Below the pieces are notes generated by a model. The model was not told where the DNA came from, ran no database searches, and saw only the letters and a list, made by a program, of their open reading frames with translations. This document shows positions 16,123-24,123 of a stretch of 37,956 nucleotides of DNA, in pieces. The stretch lies in assembly GCA_036518955.1 (NCBI GenBank), contig DATDMG010000556.1:1-37956 (forward strand), given 5' to 3'. Numbering within the stretch: the stretch's first letter is position 1; every line of letters begins with the position of its first letter. A program made the translations under genes and the position numbers. This DNA is from DATDMG01 sp036518955 (GTDB lineage Bacteria; Actinomycetota; Actinomycetes; Actinomycetales; Kineosporiaceae).

Positions 16123-17417
16123 CCGGCCTCCTGCACGGCAGCCCGGATCGCCCGGGTGATGGTGTCCACGTCGTCCCGGGTGCACAGGTAGGGCGGCATG
16201 GTGTAGATCAGATCCCGGAACGGGCGGACCCAGACGCCGTGCCGCAGCGCCACGGCGGTCACCGCCGGGACGTCGACGGGCCGGCGGGTCTGCACCACAC
16301 CGACGGCGCCCAGCACCCGGACGTCGGCGACGGCGGGATGCCCGACGAGGGGCTGCAGGCCGTCGGCCAGGCCCCGCTCGATCCTGGCGACCTGGTCGGT
16401 CCAGGCGCCGTCGGCGAGCAGGTCGAGGTTGGCGGACGCGACGGCGCAGGCGAGCGGGTTGCCCATGAACGTGGGCCCGTGCAGCAACGCCCCGGCCGGG
16501 CTGGCATCCACCCCGGCCGCGACCGCGGGCGTGCACAGCACGGCGGCCAGACTGAGGTAGCCGCCGGACAGGGCCTTCCCCACGCACATCACGTCGGGGA
16601 GGACGCCGGCGTGTCCGGCCGCGAACAGGGCACCGATGCGGCCGAAGCCGGTCGCGATCTCGTCCAGCACGAGCAGCAGCTCGTGCCGGTCGGCGATCTC
16701 GCGCAGCACGCGCAGGCAGTGCGGGCTGTAGATCCACATCCCACCGGCACCCTGCAGGACCGGCTCGACCACGATCGCCGCCAGGCTCGGGCCGTACCGG
16801 TCGGCGAGTTCCGTGACCTGGTCGGCCCACTCCTTCAGGTCCGGGTCGTCCGGGCCGCGGTGGAACCCGGCCGGCGGCCGCGGCGCGAACACCTGTTCCG
16901 GCAGGATGCCCGGGAACAGCGCGTGCATCCCGCCGACCGGATCGCACAAGCTCATCGCGGCGAACGTGTCCCCGTGATAGCCCCCGCGCACGGTCAGCAG
17001 CCGCCGCCGTTGCGGACGGCCACTGCCCTGCTGGAACTGCAGGCACATCTTCACCGCAACCTCGACCGACACCGACCCCGAATCGCAGAAGAACACGTGC
17101 TCGAGCCCCTCCGGCGTCATCGCCAGCAGCCGGCGTCCCAAATCGACCGCCGGCTGGTGGGTCAGGCCACCGAACATGACATGGCTCATCCGGCCGGCCT
17201 GCGCCGCGAGCGCGGCGTCCAGCACCGGATGGGCGTACCCGTGCACCGCCGCCCACCAGGACGACATCGCGTCGATGACCTCGCTGCCGTCACCCAGCCG
17301 CAGCCGCACGCCGGCGGCGGCGGTGACCAGCAACGCCGGGACGGGGTTCACCGCGGGCGCGTACGGGTGCCACACGTGCGCGGCGTCGAACGCGAGCACC
17401 TGCTCGAGCCCGGTCAC
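16119..17417 (-). CDS. bioA: Adenosylmethionine-8-amino-7-oxononanoate aminotransferase
   Basis: BioA transfers the amino group of S-adenosylmethionine to 8-amino-7-oxononanoate, giving 7,8-diaminopelargonate. The 432-residue class III aminotransferase has HVWHPYAP at the N-terminus, MSSWWAAVHGYAHP, RGGYHGDTFAAMSL, LVLDEIATGFGRIG and the PLP lysine in CVGKALSGGYL. The open frame continues upstream, but a GTG at 17417 overlaps the preceding stop as GTGA and sits right at the family's N-terminus, so I choose it. Confidence 0.95.
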   Translation of the reverse strand: MTGLEQVLAFDAAHVWHPYAPAVNPVPALLVTAAAGVRLRLGDGSEVIDAMSSWWAAVHGYAHPVLDAALAAQAGRMSHVMFGGLTHQPAVDLGRRLLAMTPEGLEHVFFCDSGSVSVEVAVKMCLQFQQGSGRPQRRRLLTVRGGYHGDTFAAMSLCDPVGGMHALFPGILPEQVFAPRPPAGFHRGPDDPDLKEWADQVTELADRYGPSLAAIVVEPVLQGAGGMWIYSPHCLRVLREIADRHELLLVLDEIATGFGRIGALFAAGHAGVLPDVMCVGKALSGGYLSLAAVLCTPAVAAGVDASPAGALLHGPTFMGNPLACAVASANLDLLADGAWTDQVARIERGLADGLQPLVGHPAVADVRVLGAVGVVQTRRPVDVPAVTAVALRHGVWVRPFRDLIYTMPPYLCTRDDVDTITRAIRAAVQEAG

Positions 17418-17632
17418 ACCTGGCCCTCCGACGCGGCGACCTCGCCGTGCTGCGGGCAGCGCGCCGTCCAGCCGGCCGGTAACACCTGCACGACCAGGCG
17501 ACGCCCACACCGCGGGCAGTACCGCGGCGGCTCCCAGCACAGGGCCTGCCGGCACGCGGGATGTTCCTGGCCGGACGAGGAGTCGCCGCAGCGGCCGCAC
17601 CACCCGCGGCCCGGTTCGAGGGATGCCGTCAC
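17414..17632 (-). CDS. bsaP: BsaP-like small cysteine-rich protein in the biotin operon
   Basis: This 72-residue protein has CGRCG, a central HPACRQALC, YCPRCGRR and a final ARCPQHG: eight cysteines plus histidines that could bind zinc or an iron-sulfur cluster. It lies between bioB and bioA with GTGA overlaps on both sides. Mycobacteria have a small gene next to bioB, reported as biotin synthase auxiliary protein (BsaP, Rv1590), which biotin synthase needs. Position, size and cysteine pattern suggest this is the counterpart, but I cannot align the two here. The symbol is therefore provisional. The start is a GTG set by the overlap with the bioB stop. Confidence 0.75.
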   Translation of the reverse strand: MTASLEPGRGWCGRCGDSSSGQEHPACRQALCWEPPRYCPRCGRRLVVQVLPAGWTARCPQHGEVAASEGQV

Positions 17633-18630
17633 AACGCCGACGACAAGGCCTTGACGGGCATCTTCAGCTCACGCAGCAGCGCCAGGTCGTCCGCGGCCGG
17701 CCGGCCCAGCGTGGTCAGGTAGTTCCCGACGATCACCGCGTTCACCCCGCCGAGCAGACCCTGCCGGGTCCCGAGATCACCCAACGTGATCTCCCGGCCG
17801 CCCGCGAACCGCAACACGGTGCGCGGCATCGCCAGCCGGGCCGCCGCGACGGCACGCAACGCATCCGCCGTCGGGAGCAGCGGTAGGTCTCCGAACGGGG
17901 TCCCGGGGCGCGGGTTGAAGAAGTTGAGCGGCACCTCGTCCGGCGCCAGGTCGGCCAGTTGGCCGATCAGCTCGGCCCGCTGCTGCAGGCTCTCGCCCAT
18001 CCCGATGATCGCCCCGCAGCAGACCTCCATCCCGGTCTGCCGCACCAGCTGCAGGGTGTCCCACCGTTCCTGCCAGGTGTGCGTCGTCACCACCGCGGGG
18101 AAGTAGGACCGTGCCGTCTCCAGGTTGTGGTTGTACCGGTGGATTCCCAACGCGGCCAGTTCGTCGGCCTGCTGCCGGGTCAGGATCCCGACCGAGGCCG
18201 CCACGTTGATGTCCACCGCGGCCCGGATCGCGGGCACCGCCTCCCGCAACTGCGCCATCAGTCGCTCGTCCGGCCCGCGGACGGCGGCGACGATGCAGAA
18301 CTCGCTGGCCCCGGTCGCTGCCGTCTGCCGCGCCGCTTCGACGAGACCGGCCACGTCCAGCGTCACGGCACGAACCGGGGAGTCGAAGCGGCCGGACTGC
18401 GAGCAGAAATGGCAGTCCTCCGGGCACCCACCCGTCTTGATCGAGACGATGCCTTCCACCTCGACCTGCGGGCCGCACCAGCGCATCCGCACCTCGTGCG
18501 CCACCTGCAGCACCTCCCCGACCGCCTGATCGGGCAACTGCAGGACCGCCAACACCTGGGCGGTCTGCAGGCCCAGGCCCCGCTCGAGCACCTGTTCCCG
18601 AGCCTGCCGCAGTATCGTCTCCACCCGCAC
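17629..18630 (-). CDS. bioB: Biotin synthase
   Basis: BioB is the radical SAM enzyme that inserts sulfur into dethiobiotin. The 333-residue protein has the CxxxCxxC cluster motif in GGCPEDCHFCSQSGRF, the YNHNLET segment, the CCGAIIGMGE loop, and FNPRPGTPFGD. Two GTG codons compete as start: 18630 and 18624. The GTGAGG Shine-Dalgarno-like sequence suits the second one better (about seven bases), so the protein may be two residues shorter. It is first in the five-gene coupled operon and divergent from a CoA-transferase gene. No bioH, bioC or bioW is visible, so the pimeloyl moiety must come from genes elsewhere. Confidence 0.96.
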   Translation of the reverse strand: MRVETILRQAREQVLERGLGLQTAQVLAVLQLPDQAVGEVLQVAHEVRMRWCGPQVEVEGIVSIKTGGCPEDCHFCSQSGRFDSPVRAVTLDVAGLVEAARQTAATGASEFCIVAAVRGPDERLMAQLREAVPAIRAAVDINVAASVGILTRQQADELAALGIHRYNHNLETARSYFPAVVTTHTWQERWDTLQLVRQTGMEVCCGAIIGMGESLQQRAELIGQLADLAPDEVPLNFFNPRPGTPFGDLPLLPTADALRAVAAARLAMPRTVLRFAGGREITLGDLGTRQGLLGGVNAVIVGNYLTTLGRPAADDLALLRELKMPVKALSSAL

Positions 18631-18732
18631 CCCTCACACCGTCGGAACGACCAGCCTCAGCGACGACCGGACGCCGCCAGCGTAGCGGGAGCACCATCGG
18701 CAAGATCGACCCGTTCCCGTGTGAGCCCGACC

Positions 18733-18760
18733 ACGACGGCGGCACCGTGTCAGCCGTCGT
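18733..18760. promoter_or_regulatory. Inverted repeat between bioB and the divergent CoA-transferase gene
   Basis: ACGACGGC (18733-18740) and GCCGTCGT (18753-18760) flank a 12-base spacer in the 154-base divergent promoter region. It may be an operator for the biotin operon or the CoA-transferase gene. It does not match a biotin repressor site that I recognise. Confidence 0.35.
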
Positions 18761-18784
18761 TCCTGCTGCGGAGGTGGAGGCCGG

Positions 18785-20152
18785 GTGAGCCCGCTACCGG
18801 CGCTCGGGAACGACCTGGTACGGCACGGTCTGCTCCCGGTCGGCCAACTGCCCTGGTCAGGGCCCCGACGCTGGTGGGGCGGCCGGTTGGACGTCGAGGG
18901 GTTGGCCCTGGCCGCCGTGAGCCTCGCCGCCGCCGCGGTGAACGAGTTCACCGGCGTACCGGGCAGGGTCACCGCCACCGCCGACCGGGTCGCGGCCGCC
19001 TTCGACTCGCTCGGCCAGTTGCGTATCCGCGGCCACCGGCCGCAGGGATTCGCACCGCTGTCGGGCTTCTTCGCCACGGCCGACGGCTGGATCCGCACCC
19101 ACGCCAACTACCCTCATCATGAGCAACGGCTCACCCTGGCCCTACGGGCTGACACCCCGACCGGGGTGGCCGCCGCCGTGGCGGAACTCCGTGCGTTGCA
19201 GGCCGAGGAGGTGATCTGCTCGGCGGGTGGCATCGCCGCCGCCGTGCGCACCCCTACGGACTGGGCCCGTTCAGCGATGGGCTCAGCGACCGTCGCCGAC
19301 CGTTGGATCGATCTGGAACCGGCCCCCGTCCCGGACGGGTCGGACACCCGAGGCGCACCCCGGTACGCAGGGGCCTCCAGGAGAGACGGCGACGCCCCGC
19401 TGTCGGGGGTGCGGGTCCTCGACCTCACCCGCGTCGTCGCGGGACCGACGGCCTCCCGGTCACTGGCCGCCCTGGGTGCCGACGTGCTGCGGATCGACCC
19501 CCCGGCGACCCCGGAGCTGTGGGATCACCACGTGGACACCGGTTTCGGCAAGCGGACCACCGTGCTCGACCTGGGCCGCCCCGAGAACGCCGCGACCGCG
19601 CACACCCTTCTGACTCCGGCGGACGTCGTCCTGGTCGGATACCGACCCGGCAGTCTCGACCGGTTCGGACTCTCCCCGGGCGCGCTTCGCGAACGCTACC
19701 CGCACCTGGTCGTCGTCACCCTGGACGCCTGGGGCGACCGCGGCCCGTGGGCCGGTCGGCGCGGGTTCGACAGCATCGTGCAGGCCGCCGTCGGGATCGC
19801 CGACGTCTACCGGCACGACGACGGGCGGCCCGGCGCCCTGCCCGTCCAGGCCCTCGACCACGCCACCGGCTACGGCATGGCCGCGGCCGCCGTCAGCCTG
19901 CTGACAGCCCGAAAGACACGGGGCGTCACCGGCACGGCCCACCTGTCCCGGGCCCGCACGGGGCAACTCCTGCTCGCCGCGCCGGTTCCGGCCGACTCCG
20001 TCGAACCCCTGCCAGAGCCGGCCCTGTCGGCGACGTCCAGCGCCTACGGCGACCTCCTCCACGCCCGGCCGCCGTTCGACCTCGACGGTGTTCCCCTGCG
20101 CTACCCGCACCCGCCGCACCGCTACGGCTCGGACCCGGCGTCCTGGTGGTGA
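18785..20152 (+). CDS. Class III (CaiB/BaiF family) CoA-transferase
   Basis: The protein has 455 residues. CaiB-family features are VRVLDLTRVVAGPTASRSLA with GADVLRIDPP, VLDLGRPENAA, RRGFDSIVQAAVGIA, and the catalytic aspartate in PVQALDHATGYG. The N-terminal 190 residues form an extra, less conserved CaiB-like half, as in actinobacterial members with a degenerate duplicated domain. Such enzymes move CoA between carboxylic acids. The substrate here is unknown; adjacency to the biotin operon might suggest a carboxylate precursor, but that is speculation. The GTG at 18785 follows GGAGGTGGAGG. It is divergent from bioB. Confidence 0.9.
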   Translation: MSPLPALGNDLVRHGLLPVGQLPWSGPRRWWGGRLDVEGLALAAVSLAAAAVNEFTGVPGRVTATADRVAAAFDSLGQLRIRGHRPQGFAPLSGFFATADGWIRTHANYPHHEQRLTLALRADTPTGVAAAVAELRALQAEEVICSAGGIAAAVRTPTDWARSAMGSATVADRWIDLEPAPVPDGSDTRGAPRYAGASRRDGDAPLSGVRVLDLTRVVAGPTASRSLAALGADVLRIDPPATPELWDHHVDTGFGKRTTVLDLGRPENAATAHTLLTPADVVLVGYRPGSLDRFGLSPGALRERYPHLVVVTLDAWGDRGPWAGRRGFDSIVQAAVGIADVYRHDDGRPGALPVQALDHATGYGMAAAAVSLLTARKTRGVTGTAHLSRARTGQLLLAAPVPADSVEPLPEPALSATSSAYGDLLHARPPFDLDGVPLRYPHPPHRYGSDPASWW

Positions 20153-20155
20153 CAG

Positions 20156-20200
20156 GTCGCCGACGAACCGGTCGCCGACGGACCGGTCGCCGACGGACCG
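20156..20200. repeat. Three tandem copies of a 15-bp repeat
   Basis: GTCGCCGACGGACCG is repeated three times, with one base different in the first copy. It begins four bases after the CoA-transferase stop. Related GC-rich tandem repeats occur elsewhere in the window. Confidence 0.85.
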
Positions 20201-20312
20201 GGAGCAGGCGCAACCAGCTGCTTCCGGACTGGCTGGCCGCGCTCCACGACGGCGTCGAGCGCGCCCGGGACCTGCGGTGCCGACATCGCTCCACAGGGCG
20301 GGAGCCGATACC

Positions 20313-20753
20313 TCACCCGGCAGGTGCTGGCACCCACCGGGGGCCCCGGCCGCCCGCCGTCCGGGCCACGGACGACGGACCGACCAGGAGGGGGACCGGT
20401 GGCGGGGCGGGCCGCCGGAGAGCGATCGGTGGTCCCGGCAGCACCAGGTCCTCGCCGTTGCGGGCCAGCGCTGCGCAGGCGAAGGCGACGATGCCGGCCT
20501 GCAGCCTGGACTCCACGTCGAGCTTCGCCAGGATCTGAGCCACGTGCGCTTTCACGGTGCGCTCCGTCACCTGCAACCTGGCCGCGATCAGCCGGTTGGA
20601 GGCGCCCCCGGCCAACAGCCGGAACGTCTCCGCCTCCCGCTGGGACAGGGATGCCACCCGGGCCAGCACCTGCTCCCACTCGCCGCGGACGGCGGGGGCG
20701 GCGGCCGGCCCGTCACGCTCCGCCCAGGTGCGACCGTCCTCGATGATGGCCAT
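20313..20753 (-). CDS. Small LuxR-type HTH protein
   Basis: The protein has 146 residues. A GerE/LuxR DNA-binding domain occupies about residues 33-95 (LSQREAETFRLLAGGASNRL, then VTERTVKAHVAQILAKLDVE). There is no receiver or ligand domain before it, only a short polar N-terminus, and the C-terminal tail is Pro/Arg-rich. The ATG overlaps the cupin stop (ATGA), so it is the last gene of the BacA-like operon and probably a local regulator. Confidence 0.88.
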   Translation of the reverse strand: MAIIEDGRTWAERDGPAAAPAVRGEWEQVLARVASLSQREAETFRLLAGGASNRLIAARLQVTERTVKAHVAQILAKLDVESRLQAGIVAFACAALARNGEDLVLPGPPIALRRPAPPPVPLLVGPSSVARTAGGRGPRWVPAPAG

Positions 20754-21088
20754 CACAGCCGGTACTCCTCCCGTACGGGGAGGAAGACGTCGAGGCACCG
20801 GACGTCGGTGCGGGCGCGGGCCGCGTGCGGCACGCCGCCCGGTACCACCACCGTGTCGCCGGGAGCCATCACGTACACCTCGTCGGCCACCCGCATCTCG
20901 AAGCTGCCCTGCAGCAGGTTCACGACCTGCTCGTGCGGGTGCTCGTGCAGCGGCACCTCGGCACCCGCCTCGATCGTCCAGTGCGCGACGGTCAGGTGGT
21001 CGGTGTGCACGAAACGCGCCCGCATGCCGGGCATCACCTCGACCGGCTGCGCATCGCCCGGGACGAACCGGTCGGCCGGCGCGGTCAT
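20753..21088 (-). CDS. Single-domain cupin
   Basis: The protein has 111 residues. Cupin motif 1 is PLHEHPHEQVVNLLQGSFEM, with two or three metal-binding histidines and a glutamate, and motif 2 is APGDTVVVPGGVPHAA with the last histidine. Bacilysin clusters use a two-domain cupin, BacB, to isomerise the BacA product. This single-domain protein in the same operon as a BacA-like gene may do that job as a dimer. It could instead be another isomerase or a binding protein. Its ATG overlaps the dioxygenase stop. Confidence 0.85.
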   Translation of the reverse strand: MTAPADRFVPGDAQPVEVMPGMRARFVHTDHLTVAHWTIEAGAEVPLHEHPHEQVVNLLQGSFEMRVADEVYVMAPGDTVVVPGGVPHAARARTDVRCLDVFLPVREEYRL

Positions 21089-21786
21089 GCCGGGGCCTCG
21101 CCGGCACCGTTCACGACCTTGCCGTGCCGCAGCGTCTTGCTGTGGTCCGGGTAGGTCAAGATGATCACGTCCCGGTAGGCCTTCGCGACGGCGCCGGAAG
21201 GCACCAGGGGCGTGACGTCGTGCAGCACGAGCCGGTCGTCGAAACTGACCATCTCACCGTCGTGCAGCACCACGTCCTGCAGCACCGGCTCGTCCGTCGC
21301 GGCGTCCCAGACCGTGGTCCGCGCGCATCCGTCCCTGATCGCGTGCCGCTCCACGACGAACACCGCCACGTACTCGTACCCGTCACGATGGCGGCCCTCC
21401 GGCACCGGCATCCCGTCTCCGACCGTCCGGATCTGGTGGGCCGAGAACTCCCCCACCGGCACCGGGACCAGCGACAGCCAGTGGTCCACCAGGGCCCGGA
21501 ACGCCGAGCTGGTCTGCAGCCACCCCGGCAGGTCCGGGTACTCGCGCTTGATGCCGCCGTACTGCTGCAGCGGGTTGATGTCGGTGCTCTGGAACAGCTG
21601 CACGCGTTCCAGCGCCACCAGCCGGTCGGGCTCGATCCGGTACCGGGTCTGGGTGCGGTGCCGCACCCCGACGGTCAGGTACGGATCCCGCGGGATGTCC
21701 ACGAAGGACCGACGCAGCTCGGACAGGTCGAGGTCCGGTCGCGTGATCCGCACAGCGGTGGTGCTGCTCGCCTCTGGGGCCTGCAT
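21085..21786 (-). CDS. 2-oxoglutarate/Fe(II) dioxygenase of the IDO family (amino-acid hydroxylase-like)
   Basis: The protein has 233 residues. The pattern matches the 2OG-Fe dioxygenase family that includes L-isoleucine 4-hydroxylase: GEFSAHQIRTVGDGMPVPEG, then RHRDGYEYVAVFVVER carrying the HxD iron ligands, then DDRLVLHDVTPL with the distal histidine, and a late YRDVIILTYP containing the arginine likely to bind 2-oxoglutarate. The expected reaction is hydroxylation or sulfoxidation of a free amino acid. Operon mates suggest the substrate is a prephenate-derived amino acid; this is inference. Starts and stops overlap both neighbours by four bases or less, so the operon is translationally coupled. 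Confidence 0.88.
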   Translation of the reverse strand: MQAPEASSTTAVRITRPDLDLSELRRSFVDIPRDPYLTVGVRHRTQTRYRIEPDRLVALERVQLFQSTDINPLQQYGGIKREYPDLPGWLQTSSAFRALVDHWLSLVPVPVGEFSAHQIRTVGDGMPVPEGRHRDGYEYVAVFVVERHAIRDGCARTTVWDAATDEPVLQDVVLHDGEMVSFDDRLVLHDVTPLVPSGAVAKAYRDVIILTYPDHSKTLRHGKVVNGAGEAPA

Positions 21787-22520
21787 CAGATTCTCCCGAT
21801 CGTGTCCACGACGTGGGGCAACCGTTCACCGGCCGCCACCCGTTCGCTGATTCGTCGTTCGCTGGACTCGATGCCGACGGCCGCGTCCAGCACGTCGTCC
21901 AGCCGCTCCGCCGGCACCAGGACGGTGCCGTTGAGGTCCGAGAAGACCCAGTCGCCCGTCGTCACCAGCACGCTGCCGATGACGCAACGGCCCCCGACGT
22001 CGTCCACCCGGTAGGCGCCCTGGCTGTCGGCCGGCACCAGGTTGCTGGCGACCACCGCCCGCTCCAGCCGCCCGACCGCGGCGGCGTCGCGGACCGCGCC
22101 CCCCAGCACCACGCCCTCGAACCGCAGCTGCGCGGTGAAGTAGGTGCAGGACAGGCCGCCGGCCAGGGCGGCCTCGGTGACGAGCGGGCCGGCACCGCTG
22201 ACGTACACCAGCCCTCGCCCGTCCTCCACGTCCGGGACCAGGAAGTCCCGCACCTGGTGCCAGGTGCTGTCCCCCGCGGCGGTGATGTCCGGGCCCTTGC
22301 GCGTCGGCACCCAGCTGACGGTGTAGGCGGACCCGTGGAACATCCGCTCGCCACCGCAGAACCGGCGCAGCCGGGCCGGCAGGACCGCGTTGCCGATCCC
22401 CAGACCGTCGAGCACGTCCGAGACGGTCGCCGTGCTGAGGCAGCTCGACCGCACCACCCGCTCCACCTCCGCGTGCCGGACGGCGACCGCCCCGGCCGCG
22501 GGTACGCCCGCCTCAGTCAT
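21786..22520 (-). CDS. RraA/4-hydroxy-4-methyl-2-oxoglutarate aldolase-like protein
   Basis: The 244-residue RraA fold includes TATVSDVLDGLGIGNAVLP near the N-terminus, LRFEGVVLGGAVRDAAAVG holding the Arg-Asp pair used by HMG/CHA aldolases, and GDWVFSDLNGTVLVP. Aldolases of this family cleave or decarboxylate 2-keto acids using a divalent metal. RraA proper instead inhibits RNase E. The location between an aminotransferase and an amino-acid hydroxylase favours an enzyme acting on a keto acid, perhaps an aldol step before transamination. It overlaps the aminotransferase gene by eight bases. Confidence 0.85.
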   Translation of the reverse strand: MTEAGVPAAGAVAVRHAEVERVVRSSCLSTATVSDVLDGLGIGNAVLPARLRRFCGGERMFHGSAYTVSWVPTRKGPDITAAGDSTWHQVRDFLVPDVEDGRGLVYVSGAGPLVTEAALAGGLSCTYFTAQLRFEGVVLGGAVRDAAAVGRLERAVVASNLVPADSQGAYRVDDVGGRCVIGSVLVTTGDWVFSDLNGTVLVPAERLDDVLDAAVGIESSERRISERVAAGERLPHVVDTIGRI

Positions 22521-23382
22521 CGGAGCCGGCCACCTCGGCCACGCCGGACACGGTGTCGCGGTAGGCGTCCATCAGCAGCCGGGTCACCGGCCCGGTGCGC
22601 AACTCCCGGTTCTCGATCCGGTGCACCGGCAGCACCTCGACCGCGGTGCTGGTCAGGAACACCTCGTCGGCCGCCAGCAACTGCGCCACCGTCAACGGCT
22701 GCACAGCCGCATCGATGCCGAGCCCGGCAGCCAGTCCCAGCACGGCATCCCGAGTGATCCCGATCAGGCAACTCTCCGTGGGCGGAGTGACCAACCGACC
22801 CTCGACCACCGCGAACACATTCTGGGCCGTGGCCTCCGACACCATCCCCTGGTGGTCCAGCACGATCGCGTCATGGAACCCGCGCCGGTGCGCCCGCCAC
22901 TGGGCCACCTTCGCCTGCAGGTACTGACCGGTCGCCTTGGCCTGCAACGGCACCGACGCGGGATCCGGCTTGCGCATCCCCGGCACGGCCAGCGACAAGC
23001 CGTCCGCCGGCCGGACATCCCAGCTCCACGCCAGAACCGCCAGATGCGGCCGGACCCCGGACCCGCGGATCCCCTCCAGCCCGTCACCCAGGAAGGCGAG
23101 CGGACGCAGGTACGCCGTCGTCAGGCCGTTCGCGGCGAGCACCTCGTGACACGCCTCGACCACCGTCCCCGGCTCGAACGCCACCTCGAGACCGACCAGT
23201 TCCGCGGACCGGTACAGCCGCGCCACATGATCCTCCAGCCGGAACACCGCCGGCCGACCGGACCGCGAGTAGCTGCGCAGCCCCTCGAACACCCCGAACC
23301 CGTAGTGCAGCGAGTGGTTCCACAGGGATACCCGGACCTGTGCCGCCGGCTGGACGGCGCCGTCGAACCAGACCCGACTCAT
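22513..23382 (-). CDS. Class IV (branched-chain-type) PLP aminotransferase
   Basis: The protein has 289 residues. It starts VWFDGAVQPAAQVRVSLWNH, the N-terminus of IlvE/D-amino acid aminotransferase/ADC-lyase proteins, followed by YGFGVFEGLRSY. The PLP lysine is in LQAKATGQYLQAK, where the usual GNY is GQY, and EATAQNVFAV binds the cofactor phosphate. It should aminate a 2-keto acid to an L- or D-amino acid. In this operon it may play the part that BacF, from a different aminotransferase class, plays in anticapsin synthesis. The ATG overlaps the BacA-like stop. Confidence 0.92.
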   Translation of the reverse strand: MSRVWFDGAVQPAAQVRVSLWNHSLHYGFGVFEGLRSYSRSGRPAVFRLEDHVARLYRSAELVGLEVAFEPGTVVEACHEVLAANGLTTAYLRPLAFLGDGLEGIRGSGVRPHLAVLAWSWDVRPADGLSLAVPGMRKPDPASVPLQAKATGQYLQAKVAQWRAHRRGFHDAIVLDHQGMVSEATAQNVFAVVEGRLVTPPTESCLIGITRDAVLGLAAGLGIDAAVQPLTVAQLLAADEVFLTSTAVEVLPVHRIENRELRTGPVTRLLMDAYRDTVSGVAEVAGSDD

Positions 23383-23933
23383 CGCGCCACCGCCAGCGCC
23401 GGCTGGGGGGCGTGCACGGTGAAACCCATCGGCACCGGCCCGAAGTCGGTCAGCACGTCCAGACCGTGCGCCCGGGCCGCCGGCAGCGTGGTGATACAGG
23501 CATCCACGGTGCCGGCCGCGCAGATGATCGCGGCCTGGGCGTTGCTGGTGACCAGCTCGACCCGGGCCGGCGAGCCGTCGAGCAGGTTCACCGGGGCCGG
23601 GTGGCTCGCCACAGTGCGCACGGGCCGGCCCGACCGCCCGGCCAGGACCATGTTGTGCGTCGGCATCACGAAACAGTCCTGCAGGACCATCTCGGCCAGG
23701 TTCCTGAACACGATCTCGTGCAACGCCGGATACACCACGCACGCCAGCAGCAACCGGTGGTCCGGCTCGGCCAGGACCTCGGTGACCGCCTCCTCCAACG
23801 TCGCATGCAGGACCACCCCGACGTCCCGGTCCGTCCGGGACGCAAGCCAATGGTGCGCCGCAGCCTCGCAGTTGGTCCCCTCCGGACCGAGGGTGTGGAC
23901 CTCGAGCGGCGGTCGCTCGGTTGGGTAGGACAT
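23379..23933 (-). CDS. Prephenate decarboxylase-like protein (BacA/AerD/SalX family)
   Basis: This 184-residue protein has a prephenate-dehydratase-like fold. VHTLGPEGTNCEAAA at the N-terminus and TVASHPAPVNLL near residue 113 match the BacA pattern (TLGPEGT and SHPSPINL), and TSNAQAAIICAAG and GPVPMGF follow. Members of this group decarboxylate prephenate without aromatising it, giving a dihydro-4-hydroxyphenylpyruvate, the first step to anticapsin in bacilysin and to related residues in aeruginosins and salinosporamide. The family also resembles true prephenate dehydratase domains, but the short single-domain form without an ACT domain favours the decarboxylase. ATG 23933 has GGAAGAGAGAG upstream; an in-frame ATG at 23954 lacks an RBS. 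It is the first gene of a six-gene overlapping operon. Confidence 0.88.
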   Translation of the reverse strand: MSYPTERPPLEVHTLGPEGTNCEAAAHHWLASRTDRDVGVVLHATLEEAVTEVLAEPDHRLLLACVVYPALHEIVFRNLAEMVLQDCFVMPTHNMVLAGRSGRPVRTVASHPAPVNLLDGSPARVELVTSNAQAAIICAAGTVDACITTLPAARAHGLDVLTDFGPVPMGFTVHAPQPALAVAR

Positions 23934-24123
23934 CGACTCTCTCTTCCATGTCATCGCCCCGCCCGGGGAACAGGCCGCTCAGCGGGACGGCGGGGCGGGG
24001 CCAGCCCTTCAAGGATCAACGGTCCGCCACCCGACCGCGTCAGACTGCGGACGTAACCGCGCCTGCCTCACCAGTGGGACCCGCGCTCCCCCGCCTGGAG
24101 CAGGCGGCAGGTCCGCCGGTTCC

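Noticed and set aside
14914..17256. Long fused frame upstream of bioF
   Set aside because: The N-terminal part is an out-of-frame reading of bioA; the four-base overlap at 16119-16122 fixes the bioF start.
20153..20312. Possible CRISPR-like array
   Set aside because: The 15-bp units are directly abutting without spacers, so it is a simple tandem repeat.
23379..23933. Ordinary prephenate dehydratase (pheA)
   Set aside because: No ACT domain, and the TLGPEGT and SHPAPVNL pattern with operon context fits the decarboxylase group better; kept as an alternative to test.
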